The notes beneath the pieces are model-generated. The model worked only from the letters and a program-made list of their open reading frames with translations, did not search any database and had not been told where the DNA came from. Positions 11,304 through 21,361 of a stretch of DNA of 64,000 bases are shown here, one piece after another (the stretch's first letter is position 1; the number at the start of each line of letters is the position of its first letter). The position numbers were made by a program, and so were the translations under genes. Origin of the DNA: Batkoa obscura (lineage: Eukaryota > Entomophthoromycota > Entomophthoromycetes > Entomophthorales > Batkoaceae); assembly GCA_030770535.1 (NCBI GenBank), contig JASVEC010000008.1, forward strand, positions 1 through 64,000, given 5' to 3'.

Positions 11304-12370
11304 ATGACTACTAAGACTCAACTTAAGAAGAAGCCTATATCCTGGGAAAATATATTTATTGGTGGATTTATACAAACATTTGAAGTCTCCACTTTAGGTC
11401 AACCGTTTGAAGTAATTAAAACTCATATGGCTGGTAATTTTTACATAATTCAAAAAAATATAATTTATCATACATAGCTCATCGTGGTGATAGTATACTT
11501 CAATCAATAAGCAAAACTTACGCTCGTGGAGGTATTAAGGGTTTCTGGCAAGGTTTGATTCCGGTACTTTATTTTATTATTTTAAATATGTTAACTACAA
11601 CTTTGATTGAAGTGGGCATGGATTGAAGCCTCTACTAAAGGTGGTGTACTCATGTTTGCCTCAAGTGAAATTGATTACCATGCAAGATCTTATGGATTAT
11701 CTTCTGCTGCTTCTGGTCTTTTAGGAGGAATGGGCGGTGGCATTGCACAAGCATATACCACTATGGGCTTCTGTACTTTTATGAAAACTGTAGAAGTAAC
11801 TAGACATAAAGAAGTCGGTGCAGCACCAAAATCCACTTGGAAAGTAGCTTATGAAGTATTCCAAAAAGAAGGTATTCGTGGATTAAATAAAGGGGTTTCT
11901 GCTGTTGCTATTCGTCAGATGACTAATTGGGGTTCTCGGTTTGGTATTTCACGTCTCGTAGAACGTGGATTAAAAGGAAATAGTGAGCGTAAACTCACAA
12001 ACGGGGAGAGAGTTTTATCTTCGGTTGTTGGTGGAGCCCTTGCTTGCTGGAATCAACCTATTGAAGTAATTCGCGTTGAAATGCAATCTCAAGCAAAAGC
12101 ACCTGGCCGTCCAGAAAACTTAAATATTTTCACCACTGCTAAATATATTTATCAACAAAACGGATTATTAGGATTTTACAGAGGGGTCACACCTCGTATT
12201 TGCTTAGGTGTTTATCTCACAGTAAGCTCTAAATTTTTATTTTTTACAGTTTATTTAGGTTTAATTTTTAGGTTTGTATGGTTTTCGGTGGAGATCAATT
12301 TAAAGAATATATCGCAGAACAACGTAGATTAAAAGCGCAAGAAGCTCTTTCAGGAACTACCAAACCTTAA
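11304..12370 (+). CDS. YHM2: Mitochondrial citrate/oxoglutarate carrier (YHM2 type)
   Basis: An inner-membrane carrier of the SLC25 family. In yeast YHM2 exchanges citrate for 2-oxoglutarate and supports cytosolic NADPH supply. There are four exons: 11304 to ~11430, ~11476-11557, 11613-12221 and 12272-12370. Splicing joins GQPFEVIKTHMA to AHRGDSILQSISKTYARGGI, then GFWQGLIP to WAWIEASTKGG, both matching the YHM2 pattern. Diagnostic segments are TMGFCTFMKTVEVTRHK, KEGIRGLNKGVSAVAIRQ, MTNWGSRFG and WNQPIEVIRVEMQS. The third repeat ends YRGVTPRICLGVYLT, then VCMVFGGDQFKEYIAEQRR. The start at 11304 gives the short N-terminus usual for the family (TTKTQLKKKPISWENI); an in-frame ATG at 11172 would add residues with no counterpart. 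All introns are under 60 bp. Confidence 0.93.
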
Positions 12371-13747
12371 TATAAAAATTTAACTCAACTCTAAATCTTG
12401 CTATTTATCGAATTTATTTATAGGAATGCTTTGGTTTTTAATAAGTATTCTCATTTTTTTAAGCTTAGAGTTTAGTAAATTATTGCTTGAATCAAAAATC
12501 TTGAAGAATGTCCCTAGATATTTAATATTCATTTTCAGGATAATGGAAAAAGCAAAACTTATAATATTATGATGTGGCAAACATTATAACAAATAGAATT
12601 GTTTGATTACAATACAAATAAACAGGTAACAAATTTCTGAAGAAGTATGAGTACACATTTCAATTGAGCAATATGTGGACGTCTTTTGCTTCACGGTTTT
12701 TCCATTCTTTATTCATTGTAAAGTTTTAAAATGCTAGTCAATTTTAAAAAAAATAAAAGACATTGATGTATATTTGTTTAATTTTGAATGTTGAGAAAGT
12801 TGAACTTAAATTGATAAAAATACTATATATGGGGATGTATTTTTTTGTTTAAGAATTTTACTAACAACCTTTCCGCTCAAATAACGCTTAAAAAATGAAA
12901 AAAGTAATGAAACAAAAAAACACCCCCCATATGTTGTTTTTTACATCTATACTAACGAAAGAATTTAAATATTTTTAGTATTTTTATATTTTTCGAATTA
13001 CAACGAAAATAAACATTTTAAAAAAGTACTGGAATAAACCACATATCTTTAGTGTACTTTTAAGCATCACTAATTAAATGCTATATTTTTGAGTTGGTTT
13101 TACATCTAATATTATTCAAAAAAATTTCATCAAATTATAAATCAAAAATGATAAGGCATGGTTTTAGAGTAGTTTAAGTATTTATATCTTTCTCATATCC
13201 ACAATATTAATTTCTACAAGATGCACTAAATTTAAGTTCATGTTGACAATTAAAAATAAAATATATAATTTTCTTTGATTATTTTCATTTGTAATTAACT
13301 AAATGGCTTTTATGCTTTAGTAAATCAAATTGTTAAATATAAAATGTATTAACCCTCAGTATTATAAAAGCTACTATGCTCATCATGTCTTTTTTTGTAT
13401 TCTTAAACATTTATATAAATAATAATTAAATTTTTGAAATATCAAACTACAATTGAATGATTGATCTATTTATATGCTCAATAAAATCCTGAAATAAACC
13501 ATTTAACATTGAGTGTATATGTATCTACTATTGCCTTAATTGGCGATTTATAATGATTGAATATTTGAATTGCTAGTTTGAATTACTTTAATTTTCAAAC
13601 TGCAATAAGATCTGTAGATCTTTGATAATACATTGTAAACCAAATGTGAAGGTTCTAAAGGAATATTCCAACTTATAGAATCAATTTTTAAAAAAATACT
13701 TGAATAAAAACCATCAACATTCAAAACTCAATCTATTTTATTATATT
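12371..13747. other. Intergenic region with MITE copies
   Basis: About 1.4 kb between YHM2 and the desaturase stop. It holds one clear MITE (12830-12929) and a degraded look-alike at about 12668-12770 (starts ATGTGGACGTCTTTTGCTTC). The rest is AT-rich with no recognisable gene. Confidence 0.6.
12830..12929 (-). mobile_element. MITE (TGGGGATGT family)
   Basis: A reverse copy flanked by TA. It starts TGGGGATGTATTTTTTTG and ends CACCCCCCA; the core AATAACGCTTAAAAAATG is recognisable. Confidence 0.9.
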
Positions 13748-14962
13748 TTACTTTGATTTATAAAATAAAACATCCCCTTCATCTTCAATAAACAAACAAT
13801 TTCTTGCAGATCTATAGAGAGATAAATGAAGAGGGGTCCTATCGTAAAGATAATATTGACCTAATTTGGCCCTAAGATATTTAGTTGCTTCAATTGCATT
13901 ATAAAAAGGCATTTGAGAGAATAAGTGGTGTGCAACATGTGAATCATTGATATGATGGAGAGCAATATTAAGAAACCAACCAAAGTCACGATCAACGGTA
14001 GTCAAGGCGCCTCTGACAAAATTCCATTCCTTTGGATCATAATGAGGGATATAAACATCAGTGTGTTGTAAAAAGGTAATTGTTACTAGCCAAGCATTAA
14101 CATTGATATAAGGGATTAGATAATATTTGACTACTGTCCAAAAGGAAGTAGTTTTAATAAAATAGGCTAATACCGAAAATGCTACTATCAATCCAGCATC
14201 TGAATATAAAATTTTAAATGCTTGGTGTGGGCGAAATATTGGAGATGTTGGGTGAAAGTGGGAAGTGTATTGCTTATAAGGCTGTCCAGAGGCATTCCAT
14301 ATAAGATAAGCGGGCCATCCCAATAACAAGATTTTAGCTACACGTAAAACCGAATAGATTGGAGCTGTTTCAACCGATTCATTTATTGTGTCATATAGTT
14401 TATTATGCTCGCTTCTTCTAATTGGCACAAATACTTGATCTTCATCTAAATGACCAGTGTGAGCGTGGTGACGAGCATGAGAAATACGCCAAGAGTGATA
14501 TGGGACCAATAGTGCAGTGTGTAGTACAAATCCAACAGAATCATTGATAACCTTATGATCTGAGAACGCTTGATGGCCACATTCGTGGGCAATAGCCCAT
14601 AAGCCTGTCATGAATACACCTTGAAAAAACCAGTACAATGGCCATGCAACCAATTGAATAGCAAACGAAAATGTATCAAAGTAAGTTGCAATATAAAATA
14701 AAATGGAGCATATTAACAAATCAATTAATGTGTGAATAGAAGACTTAAGTGTAGAGCGCTTGAATAAATGAGCTGGGATACTATCACGTAATTCTTTTAT
14801 AGTAAAATTTGGTGGAGTATAGTTTTTATGATAGAATTCAACACCCTGGTTACTAGTTATATAGCTCAAATCGTTTGCTTTGAATCCATTGTCGCTCAAG
14901 TTTTCAGAATGTACTGAATCGAATTTTTTATTACTATTATCAATCGTTTCTGGTGGAGACAT
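13748..14962 (-). CDS. FAD2: Delta-12 (oleate) fatty acid desaturase
   Basis: An endoplasmic reticulum membrane enzyme that introduces the second double bond, turning oleate into linoleate. 404 residues, one exon, the usual fungal length. The three di-iron histidine boxes are intact: HECGH (126-130), HARHH (162-166) and HVAHH (342-346). Hydrophobic segments lie at about 78-95, 100-122, 205-225, 255-270 and 280-298. LWAIAHECGHQAFSDHKVIN and DSHVAHHLFSQMPFYNA are typical of the FAD2/FAD3 class. Delta-12 and omega-3 (delta-15) desaturases share these features, so the exact regiochemistry is not settled by sequence reading; delta-12 is the more common assignment. Confidence 0.92.
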   Translation of the reverse strand: MSPPETIDNSNKKFDSVHSENLSDNGFKANDLSYITSNQGVEFYHKNYTPPNFTIKELRDSIPAHLFKRSTLKSSIHTLIDLLICSILFYIATYFDTFSFAIQLVAWPLYWFFQGVFMTGLWAIAHECGHQAFSDHKVINDSVGFVLHTALLVPYHSWRISHARHHAHTGHLDEDQVFVPIRRSEHNKLYDTINESVETAPIYSVLRVAKILLLGWPAYLIWNASGQPYKQYTSHFHPTSPIFRPHQAFKILYSDAGLIVAFSVLAYFIKTTSFWTVVKYYLIPYINVNAWLVTITFLQHTDVYIPHYDPKEWNFVRGALTTVDRDFGWFLNIALHHINDSHVAHHLFSQMPFYNAIEATKYLRAKLGQYYLYDRTPLHLSLYRSARNCLFIEDEGDVLFYKSK

Positions 14963-15429
14963 TGTTGTATAAAAAACTCCCTTAAGGAATTTGTCATTTT
15001 AATTTATACTTTGATTTTTTTAATTTTCCCTTTCTAACTTGTATTTAGGGATACATAGCCAATTAAATTAAAACAAAATAATCTAAAATTAACAATGGAC
15101 CTATCATAGTGTTAGTCTAAAGCACCCACATATTCATTTATCCCCCTTTTTCTCAAATTTTAATTATAACTTATTATTCCGAGGATAAGTGGAGGAAAAT
15201 CATAGAATACTAACCTAAACTACTATGATTAGATATGTGGTCAAAGATCTAAGATTATTTCATCATAGTACAAAAAATACCGTTTTTAGCAATATAAAAA
15301 TATGATTAAATACTGGTTAAATTAAATACGATAGCACTTAAAGTAATAGTATTGATTTTTATATCTTCTGCTAAAAATCATTTTATTAAATTGCACTTAG
15401 AAGTAATGTTATTATCAAAATAAAAGTAC
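14963..15429. other. Promoter side of FAD2, nothing else recognised
   Basis: About 470 bp upstream of the desaturase. A pyrimidine-rich tract (CCCCCTTTTTCTC, near 15142) is present, but no clear element can be assigned. Confidence 0.5.
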
Positions 15430-15836
15430 AGGCTATATTAGCATATAAGTATGCTATGAGGCTTTTCCGTTTATTATTGGGATAGAAAAAATCTATTATC
15501 ATGAATTTCAATTAAGATTAGCGTAGCGCTAAGTAAAAAGATATACTATAACGTTATAAGAATATAGATTTTAATGAACTTAAAATATTTACACTATCAT
15601 ATTGCTCCTTTTATTGATAATCAATTAAAGTTGGGTTGGTGTTAAAGGTTAAAGGTCAGGGGTTAGTGTTAGTGTTAAGGATTTCAAATATATAGTTATC
15701 TTAGACAAGTTGGTTTATTTTTTGCCCGGGCTTACATTTATTTAATGCTATGCCAGTTTTAATTGAAATTCATGATAATAGATTTTTTCCGTGCCAACAA
15801 TAAACGAAAAAGCCTCATAACATACTAATATAACCA
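15430..15836. repeat. 410-bp foldback element with interstitial telomere-like tract
   Basis: The ends at 15430-15518 and 15748-15836 are inverted repeats of ~89 bp, nearly identical over long stretches: ATGAGGCTTTTCCGTTTATT on the left matches the reverse complement of AATAAACGAAAAAGCCTCAT on the right, followed in both by AAAAAATCTATTATCATGAA. The ~230-bp centre has no ORF. It contains a degenerate G-rich run near 15640-15680 built of GGTTAG-, GTGTTA- and GGTTAAAG-like units. This is a different family from the subtelomeric foldback and the short MITE. Confidence 0.75.
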
Positions 15837-16083
15837 AAGTATGATCTAACGACGCTTTGAATTCAATGATAAAATATACAACATTATTGTAAAATTGTTA
15901 TTTATATGCTTATTAGCATTAAATAACAATATATATATTTAATTTATATTTTAATATGGAGTAGACACTATACTAACCATAACACTTTAATTAAAATCCT
16001 CACATGTTGAATTTTTAAAAACTATGTTATACAATGTATGTTTGAAAAAATGTAAATTATATACATTCTAAAAACTTGTTTAT

Positions 16084-16540
16084 GTGAAAGTTGGTACTCA
16101 GTGGTTGGAGTTAAAAGCAGTTCTTACTTAATTAACTGGCCGTAAGTCGAAAGGTCTTAGTTTATATAACTAAGATAGACAAATGAATAAGAATAATACG
16201 TAATAAGTTACGAACTATGTAAAACAAATATAATAGACAATACTACTGTAAAATCTACGTAAGATGTTGTCAGAAAGACTTAGTGGCTTTATCAATGGTA
16301 CGATATCAGGGAGTAATTCAGTTAAAAAGCCTCGAGTTATCATGTTAAAGAATCTCTTTTATATTCTTTGCAATGGGAAGTTAGAAATTCTCACAGCAAA
16401 TTAAAACAAGGAACTCTGGATTGATTATACCACATGATTTACGGTCAAATTGATTACAAGACTACCGCTAGCCTTGTAAACAAGTTAAATGATTATTATC
16501 TTATAATTAATCCGAGAGCTGATAAACCAATATTTCACAG
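16084..16540 (-). repeat. Copy of the subtelomeric foldback family
   Basis: This matches, in reverse complement, the left and central part of the 679-1474 element: GTGAAAGTTGGTACTCAGTG, TCGAAAGGTCTTAGTTTATA, TACTACTGTAAAATCTACGT, TGTCAGAAAGACTTAGTGG and GAGAGCTGATAAACCAATAT. It runs directly into a truncated MITE at 16541. Confidence 0.82.
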
Positions 16541-16595
16541 CTATTTTAACGGAAAGATTGTTAGTAAAATTCTTAAACAAAAAAATACATCTCCA
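16541..16595 (+). mobile_element. Truncated MITE (right half)
   Basis: Only the right half of the MITE is present (CTATTTTAACGGAAAGATTG to TACATCTCCA). Its terminal TA (16596-16597) is also the left flanking TA of the 3.7-kb transposon. Confidence 0.85.
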
Positions 16596-16597
16596 TA

Positions 16598-17155
16598 TGG
16601 AGGTGTCCGAATTGGTTTCATTTTTTATCCAATTTTTAAATATTTATATTTTAAAAACTTTGCTTAAAATTCTATAAAAATAAATTCTTTATTAAAAGCC
16701 AAAAGTACCTGACACAGTTTTAAATTATTTTGTTATAATTTATATTGTTAATTAGCGGAATTTCTATTAAATTTAATATAAATTTCTGGATTAGCAAAGA
16801 TTTTACTAATATAGCCTGTATAGTGATATTAGTCAAAGTTGTAATATGTAAATAAATATATATTTTTATATAACTTTATTAAGAAATATTTATTATTAAC
16901 TGCTTTATATTTAACACTGCAGATTTGCTATCAAATGAACAAATTATTTTAATGTTATAATTACATTATCAATATATCACTAAGTTAATAAATAGCTGCA
17001 TGGGAGGGAGTGGTTAGCCCCAAAACTATAATTAACCATCCCTATGTAACACAAGCAGTGTAATAATAGTTTTTACTTATTATTACAACTACTTGCTCTT
17101 TGACTATTTATTAACTTAGCTATCAATAATTCAAGTAATATTAACATTTAATAAT
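16598..17155 (+). repeat. Left terminal inverted repeat of the 3.7-kb transposon
   Basis: About 555 bp matching the reverse complement of 19610-20281. Landmarks are TGGTTTCATTTTTTATCC, CATGGGAGGGAGTGGTTAGC and ACTACTTGCTCTTTGA. Confidence 0.85.
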
Positions 17156-18699
17156 TGATTTCTATCATCTAATAAGCTACTTACTTGCTTACTAAATATT
17201 GAAACTTTTAAATTTTCAGTTATTTTTGTAAGATAAGCTGGGGTTGATCTTTTAATTTTTCTATTCTCTATAGACTCTATAACTTTAATTGGAATTATAT
17301 CGCTTTTTTTTGATATATCAGATACTGGATAACAGTGTAGTTTTTCACCACGTTTAATAAAATGTAAATACTTTTTAATACCTTTTATTTTTGTTATTTT
17401 TTTTGTATCTTTGTTTCTTTCATACTTTTTAAAAATTATATTTATTTGCCCATTATTGACAGTTGAGTTATTAAATCTATTATTTTTACAAACAAAAATC
17501 TCAAATTTTGAAATTAATTGATCAATATCTTCTATTTTACCTAATGCTTCAGGATTATTTTTCCACTGTGAAAGATTTCCAAAATGCCCGTCAACTATAC
17601 TTTTTCCATGATGCTCAGCAAAAAAATTAAGATCAATATTTAAACTACTATTTATTTTATAAATTTCTTCAAATACATAATGTAAAAACTCTTGAGATTT
17701 AAAATGATATCCTGTATCTGCCCATATATTAATTTTTGTAAACTTTTTAAATAAAGGCTCTTTAGATATTAAATCAATTAAACAATCTCCTGCATATGCT
17801 GAATCATGATTTAATATTTCAGATAAAGAATCAAAATAAAATTTGCCTATTGTTTTATCATTTTTTAAATACAAAACGCCAAACCCTAATACTGATATAG
17901 CTTGTTTGTTATAATGATCTAAGTTTATTGGATCTGGCCTTGTTCCTATTTCCATATTTTGTTTAAAGTCTAAAATTATTATACAACTTCTATTATTTAA
18001 TTTTTCAATAGTTTCATTAAGTATGTTTTTTTGAGTATCAACACAAAATTCATGTAATTTATATAACCTTTTTTCTTTATTAAAAGATTCCTCTATCTCT
18101 GCTTTATTTTCTGTCGCTGTATTTATTTTATTTTCAAATAACTTTTTTCTAACTGTATACTGGGCACATATATTACATAAATCTGTTTTTCTTGCTGGAT
18201 TTTTAAAACTATTTGGTATATATTTGAAAAATGTTGACCTAGCTACTGCTTTATCTTTTAAATCATTAAAATATTTACTGTATATCATTCTTCTACTTTT
18301 ATTTAATATATATATATTCTCTGACGAATATTTATCATTATCTTTTTTACTAAATCTTGATGAAATAGTTGAATTATCAAGTAAATATTGTATAATAATC
18401 TCGATTTGCTCATCTTTAATTTTTTTTGTATTTTTGATAGTAGGTCGTAACGTTGGTATTTTATTATTATTAATTATTTTTGAATAATCATATTGATTTT
18501 TACTTATATTAAATCCAAAACTTTTACATTCATCAAAAGAATATACTGAAGCTATAGTCGATAATAATGCTACTTGGTTTTTATTTCCTGTTTCCCTTAA
18601 AACACTAATTTTATACATTGCTTGATTAAGTCTGTTATTATTAATAGTAAACTTTAATGACATTTCTTTTCCTTTTTTTGTTTTATTATAAAATTCCAT
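17131..18699 (-). CDS. DDE-type transposase of the 3.7-kb transposon
   Basis: 522 residues in one frame. Residues ~75-170 look like a DNA-binding helical region. A zinc-type module follows: Cys175-x2-Cys178-x37-His216-x2-Cys219. The catalytic core reads IIILDFKQN (Asp244), NIWADTGYHFKS (Asp328) and FFAEHHGKSIVDGHFG (Glu362). There are 33 residues between the second Asp and the Glu, close to the 34 of Tc1/mariner. The conserved block around GKSIVDGHFG recalls uncharacterised transposase-like proteins I remember from fungi and invertebrates, but I cannot name a superfamily. The frame is open upstream of the Met for about 35 codons (includes GISKKFNTIERSTLY) with no ATG, so a short upstream exon or a lost start is possible. 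Codon use is extremely AT-rich, unlike the EF3 genes. Confidence 0.8.
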   Translation of the reverse strand: MEFYNKTKKGKEMSLKFTINNNRLNQAMYKISVLRETGNKNQVALLSTIASVYSFDECKSFGFNISKNQYDYSKIINNNKIPTLRPTIKNTKKIKDEQIEIIIQYLLDNSTISSRFSKKDNDKYSSENIYILNKSRRMIYSKYFNDLKDKAVARSTFFKYIPNSFKNPARKTDLCNICAQYTVRKKLFENKINTATENKAEIEESFNKEKRLYKLHEFCVDTQKNILNETIEKLNNRSCIIILDFKQNMEIGTRPDPINLDHYNKQAISVLGFGVLYLKNDKTIGKFYFDSLSEILNHDSAYAGDCLIDLISKEPLFKKFTKINIWADTGYHFKSQEFLHYVFEEIYKINSSLNIDLNFFAEHHGKSIVDGHFGNLSQWKNNPEALGKIEDIDQLISKFEIFVCKNNRFNNSTVNNGQINIIFKKYERNKDTKKITKIKGIKKYLHFIKRGEKLHCYPVSDISKKSDIIPIKVIESIENRKIKRSTPAYLTKITENLKVSIFSKQVSSLLDDRNQLLNVNIT

Positions 18700-18918
18700 A
18701 AACTCTGGGTTATTGTGAATAGTTGTTAAAATTGATGTAAATGAATTACAATGTTCATATAATGTGCTTCTCTCTATCGTATTAAATTTTTTAGAAATTC
18801 CATTTCGAAGTTTAGTTATAAAAGCTTACATTTTGTTTTTATTTTAATAAAAAATAAAGTCAAATAATTATATAATTATATATTATATAGCTATTGAATA
18901 TTTAATAAAAAATACAAA

Positions 18919-19284
18919 ACACTGTGAAATATCGTTTCATCAGCTCTGTGATTGATTATCGCATAATAATCACTTAACTTGTTTACAAAACTACTTGGAG
19001 TATTAAATAGATTTTTCAACATAATAGCTCGAGGCTTTTTAATTGAATTGTTCCCTAATATTTTACTTTTAATAAAGCCACTAAGTCTTTCTGACAATAT
19101 CTTATGTAGATTTTACAGTAGTATCCTGTATTCTATTTATTTTACATAGCTCATGGCTTATTACGTATTACTCCTATTGATTTAAGTCTATCTTAGCTAC
19201 ATAAACTAAGGCCTTTTGACTTACGGCCAGTTAACTAAGCTAGAACTGCCTCTAACTCCAATTACTGAGTACTAACTTTCACAA
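18919..19284 (+). repeat. Copy of the subtelomeric foldback family inside the transposon
   Basis: In the same orientation as the left arm of 679-1474 but with an internal deletion. Matches include CTGATTATC-like sequence, TAGCTCGAGGCTTTTTAATT, AAGTCTTTCTGACAATATCT and TAAGTCTATCTTAGCTACAT. It lies between the transposase start and the right inverted repeat. Confidence 0.8.
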
Positions 19285-19443
19285 ACATATAATCAAAAAA
19301 ATAAAATAAAATAAAATAAATAAAATAAGTCTTTAAGTTAAATTTTTATATTTAATTTTAAGCTTTTTAAATTTAGCTGATGATACATTAAAGACTTACA
19401 AATTTAAAAACTTAAAATTTGGATTAATTTCTAGTTAAATTCT

Positions 19444-19467
19444 GAAACCAATTCGGATACCCCCATA
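19444..19467 (-). repeat. Isolated transposon-type terminus
   Basis: Read in reverse complement this is TATGGGGGTATCCGAATTGG followed by TTTC, matching the left end of the 3.7-kb transposon (TGTCCGAATTGGTTTC). It marks the end of another related element nested here. Confidence 0.7.
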
Positions 19468-19477
19468 TGTTATTTAT

Positions 19478-19587
19478 ATTAATTTAAGCTTATTTCAATT
19501 ATATAAACTAAGGTTTTTTTAACTTATAGCTAGTTGATTAAACAAAAACTGCTTTTAACTCGAACCATTATGTACTAACTTTCATAA
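19478..19587 (+). repeat. Fragment of the subtelomeric foldback family
   Basis: A ~110-bp diverged match to about 1035-1145 (TTTAAGCTTATTTCAATTAT, AACTAAGGTTTTTTTAACTT, GTACTAACTTTCA). Confidence 0.7.
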
Positions 19588-19609
19588 TACTTTATTAAAT
19601 AATAAAAAC

Positions 19610-20281
19610 AAATTATTGAATATTAATATTACTTAGGTTACTAATAGCTAAATTAATAAACAATTAAAAAGCAAGTAGCTGTAATAATAAATAAAAATTA
19701 TCATTGTATTGCTTATATTATATAAAAATAGTTGATTATAATTTTAGGGCTAACCACTCCCTCCCATGCAGCTATTTATGAATTCAATAATATATTAATA
19801 ATGTAACTATAGCATTAAAATTATTTATTTATTTATTTATTTGATAACAAATCTCCAATATTAGCTATAAGGGGATGTTTTTTTTGGTTTCATTACTTTT
19901 TTCATTTTTTAAGCGCTATTTGAGCAGAAAGATTGTTAGTAAAATTCTTAAACAAAAAAGTACATCCCCATAAAGGAGTCAGTAACAAATATTTTTTAAT
20001 AAACTTTTATAAGAACATACATCTATTTATATATTATAACCTTGATTAGTATTAATATATAGGCTATATTAGTAAAAGCCTTGCTAATCCAGGAATTTCT
20101 ATTAGATTTAATAAAAATTCTACTAATTTACAATATAGATTATAATAAAATAAGCTAAAACTGTGTTGGGTACTTTTGTTTTTAATAAAGAATTTTTTTT
20201 TATAAAATCTCAAGCAAAGTTTTTAAAATACAAAATATTTAAAAATTGGATAAAAAAATGAAACTAATCTATACATCCCCA
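19610..20281 (-). repeat. Right terminal inverted repeat, interrupted by a MITE
   Basis: The inverted partner of 16598-17155, about 670 bp because a 101-bp MITE plus its TA duplication sits inside it. The flanks of the MITE rejoin to the sequence of the left repeat. Confidence 0.85.
19870..19970 (+). mobile_element. MITE inserted in the transposon's right inverted repeat
   Basis: A complete 101-bp copy (AGGGGATGTTTTTTTTGG to TACATCCCCA) with TA at 19868-19869 and 19971-19972. Comparison with the left inverted repeat, which lacks it, shows the empty site and directly supports duplication of TA on insertion. Confidence 0.92.
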
Positions 20282-20283
20282 TA

Positions 20284-21361
20284 CCTTATCTAAATTCATA
20301 ATAATTATACTTTTTTTAAAAATGTTTAAAATCACAGCGTTTGCAGTTGCAAGCAAAAAATTAACAAAAACTTAACAAAATATTAGAAATTCTTAGTATT
20401 TTATTAAGTTTTTATTTACAAATGTTTAATCCTTGAACTTTTAACATTTTAAAAAAGGTGTACTTATTGTTTTAAATTAAAGGTGACACTTTTTAACTTA
20501 AAGTTATATTAAATTAAATATGTCTATATAAATTATGCCTTTAATAATTATATAAGTACATCTAATTTATGATAACTTCAAGATAAAAAAATGCTTAGTT
20601 TGAATCAGTATTAAAATTATCAATTTATTGATCTGCATAATTAATTCAACCCAAATATTGATTTATTCAAATTTTAAACTAGTTCAACACCAAAGCGGTG
20701 TAGTAAATATTTTTCAAAAGTAGTGCAGGTACCAAAACATTGACTATTTGGGATATTATAGCTTATAGTAGTGTTGGACAGTGTTTCTCGAATAGCTTGT
20801 TTCTTAATTGATGACTTAAAAATAATTTTAAATGGTTCGTTCAGTTTTCAAGAATAATAAGCTATATGAAATTAACTTCTTACGGACAGTAAAAGGCATA
20901 AATAGTTCATAATTGAGGCTTGGTGTAATTAATATTTCTATTGGATTATTATTGAATATTCTGAAATAAAAATTCTAAACATAATATTAATTAGCCAATC
21001 TCATATCGCTTTACTTTAAAAAAAGCAGTCACACATTATTCGCACATAATACCCAAATCGATTAATGTTTTGCATATTTAAGAGCCAAAAAGGAAAGGAA
21101 AATAACATTTATATCAAATTTTGGTTCTTTTGTAGTAAAATGACTTATTTTATTTCCATGCTTATGACCGTAGCGACATGTATAAAAAGAACTAAATTTC
21201 AATCTTAGAAGCTTGCCTGTTTAATTGTTTGCTTGTATTTCTAAACTTCTTTGTTAAGGTTATAGATTTATACTTGGTTGTTTTACTAGAAACCAGGGAC
21301 CATTTACATATATTATTAAACTAATAGATTTATATAAACTTAATTTACCAAGTATCTTAAA
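20284..21361. other. Upstream region of EF3 copy 1
   Basis: About 1.1 kb without an ORF or repeat copy that I recognise. The last ~200 bp before the ATG should contain the promoter and leader; no specific motif can be assigned with confidence. Confidence 0.5.

Larger units (their letters stand above)
16598..20281. mobile_element. 3.7-kb DNA transposon with ~550-bp inverted repeats
   Basis: The element is bounded by TA at 16596-16597 and 20282-20283. Its ends are TGGAGGTGTCC...GGTTTCATT on the left and, read inward from the right, TGGGGATGTATAG...AGTTTCATT. The inverted repeats run about 16598-17155 and 19610-20281 and include TTTTTATCCAATTTTTAAAT, TTAGCAAAGATTTTACTAAT-type and AGCTGCATGGGAGGGAGTGG segments in the same order. 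The left repeat includes the last codons of the transposase. Three later or nested pieces lie in the right half: a foldback copy (18919-19284), a second transposon-type end (19444-19467) with a foldback fragment (19478-19587), and a complete MITE (19870-19970). The TA target and the DDE spacing point to the IS630/Tc1/mariner side, but the long inverted repeats and the transposase are not those of ordinary Tc1. Confidence 0.85.

Noticed and set aside
16434-16667. 77-codon ORF
   Set aside because: It runs across the foldback copy, the truncated MITE and the transposon end, so it is a chance frame in repeats.
18891-19097. 68-codon ORF inside the transposon
   Set aside because: It is contained in a copy of the non-coding foldback family.
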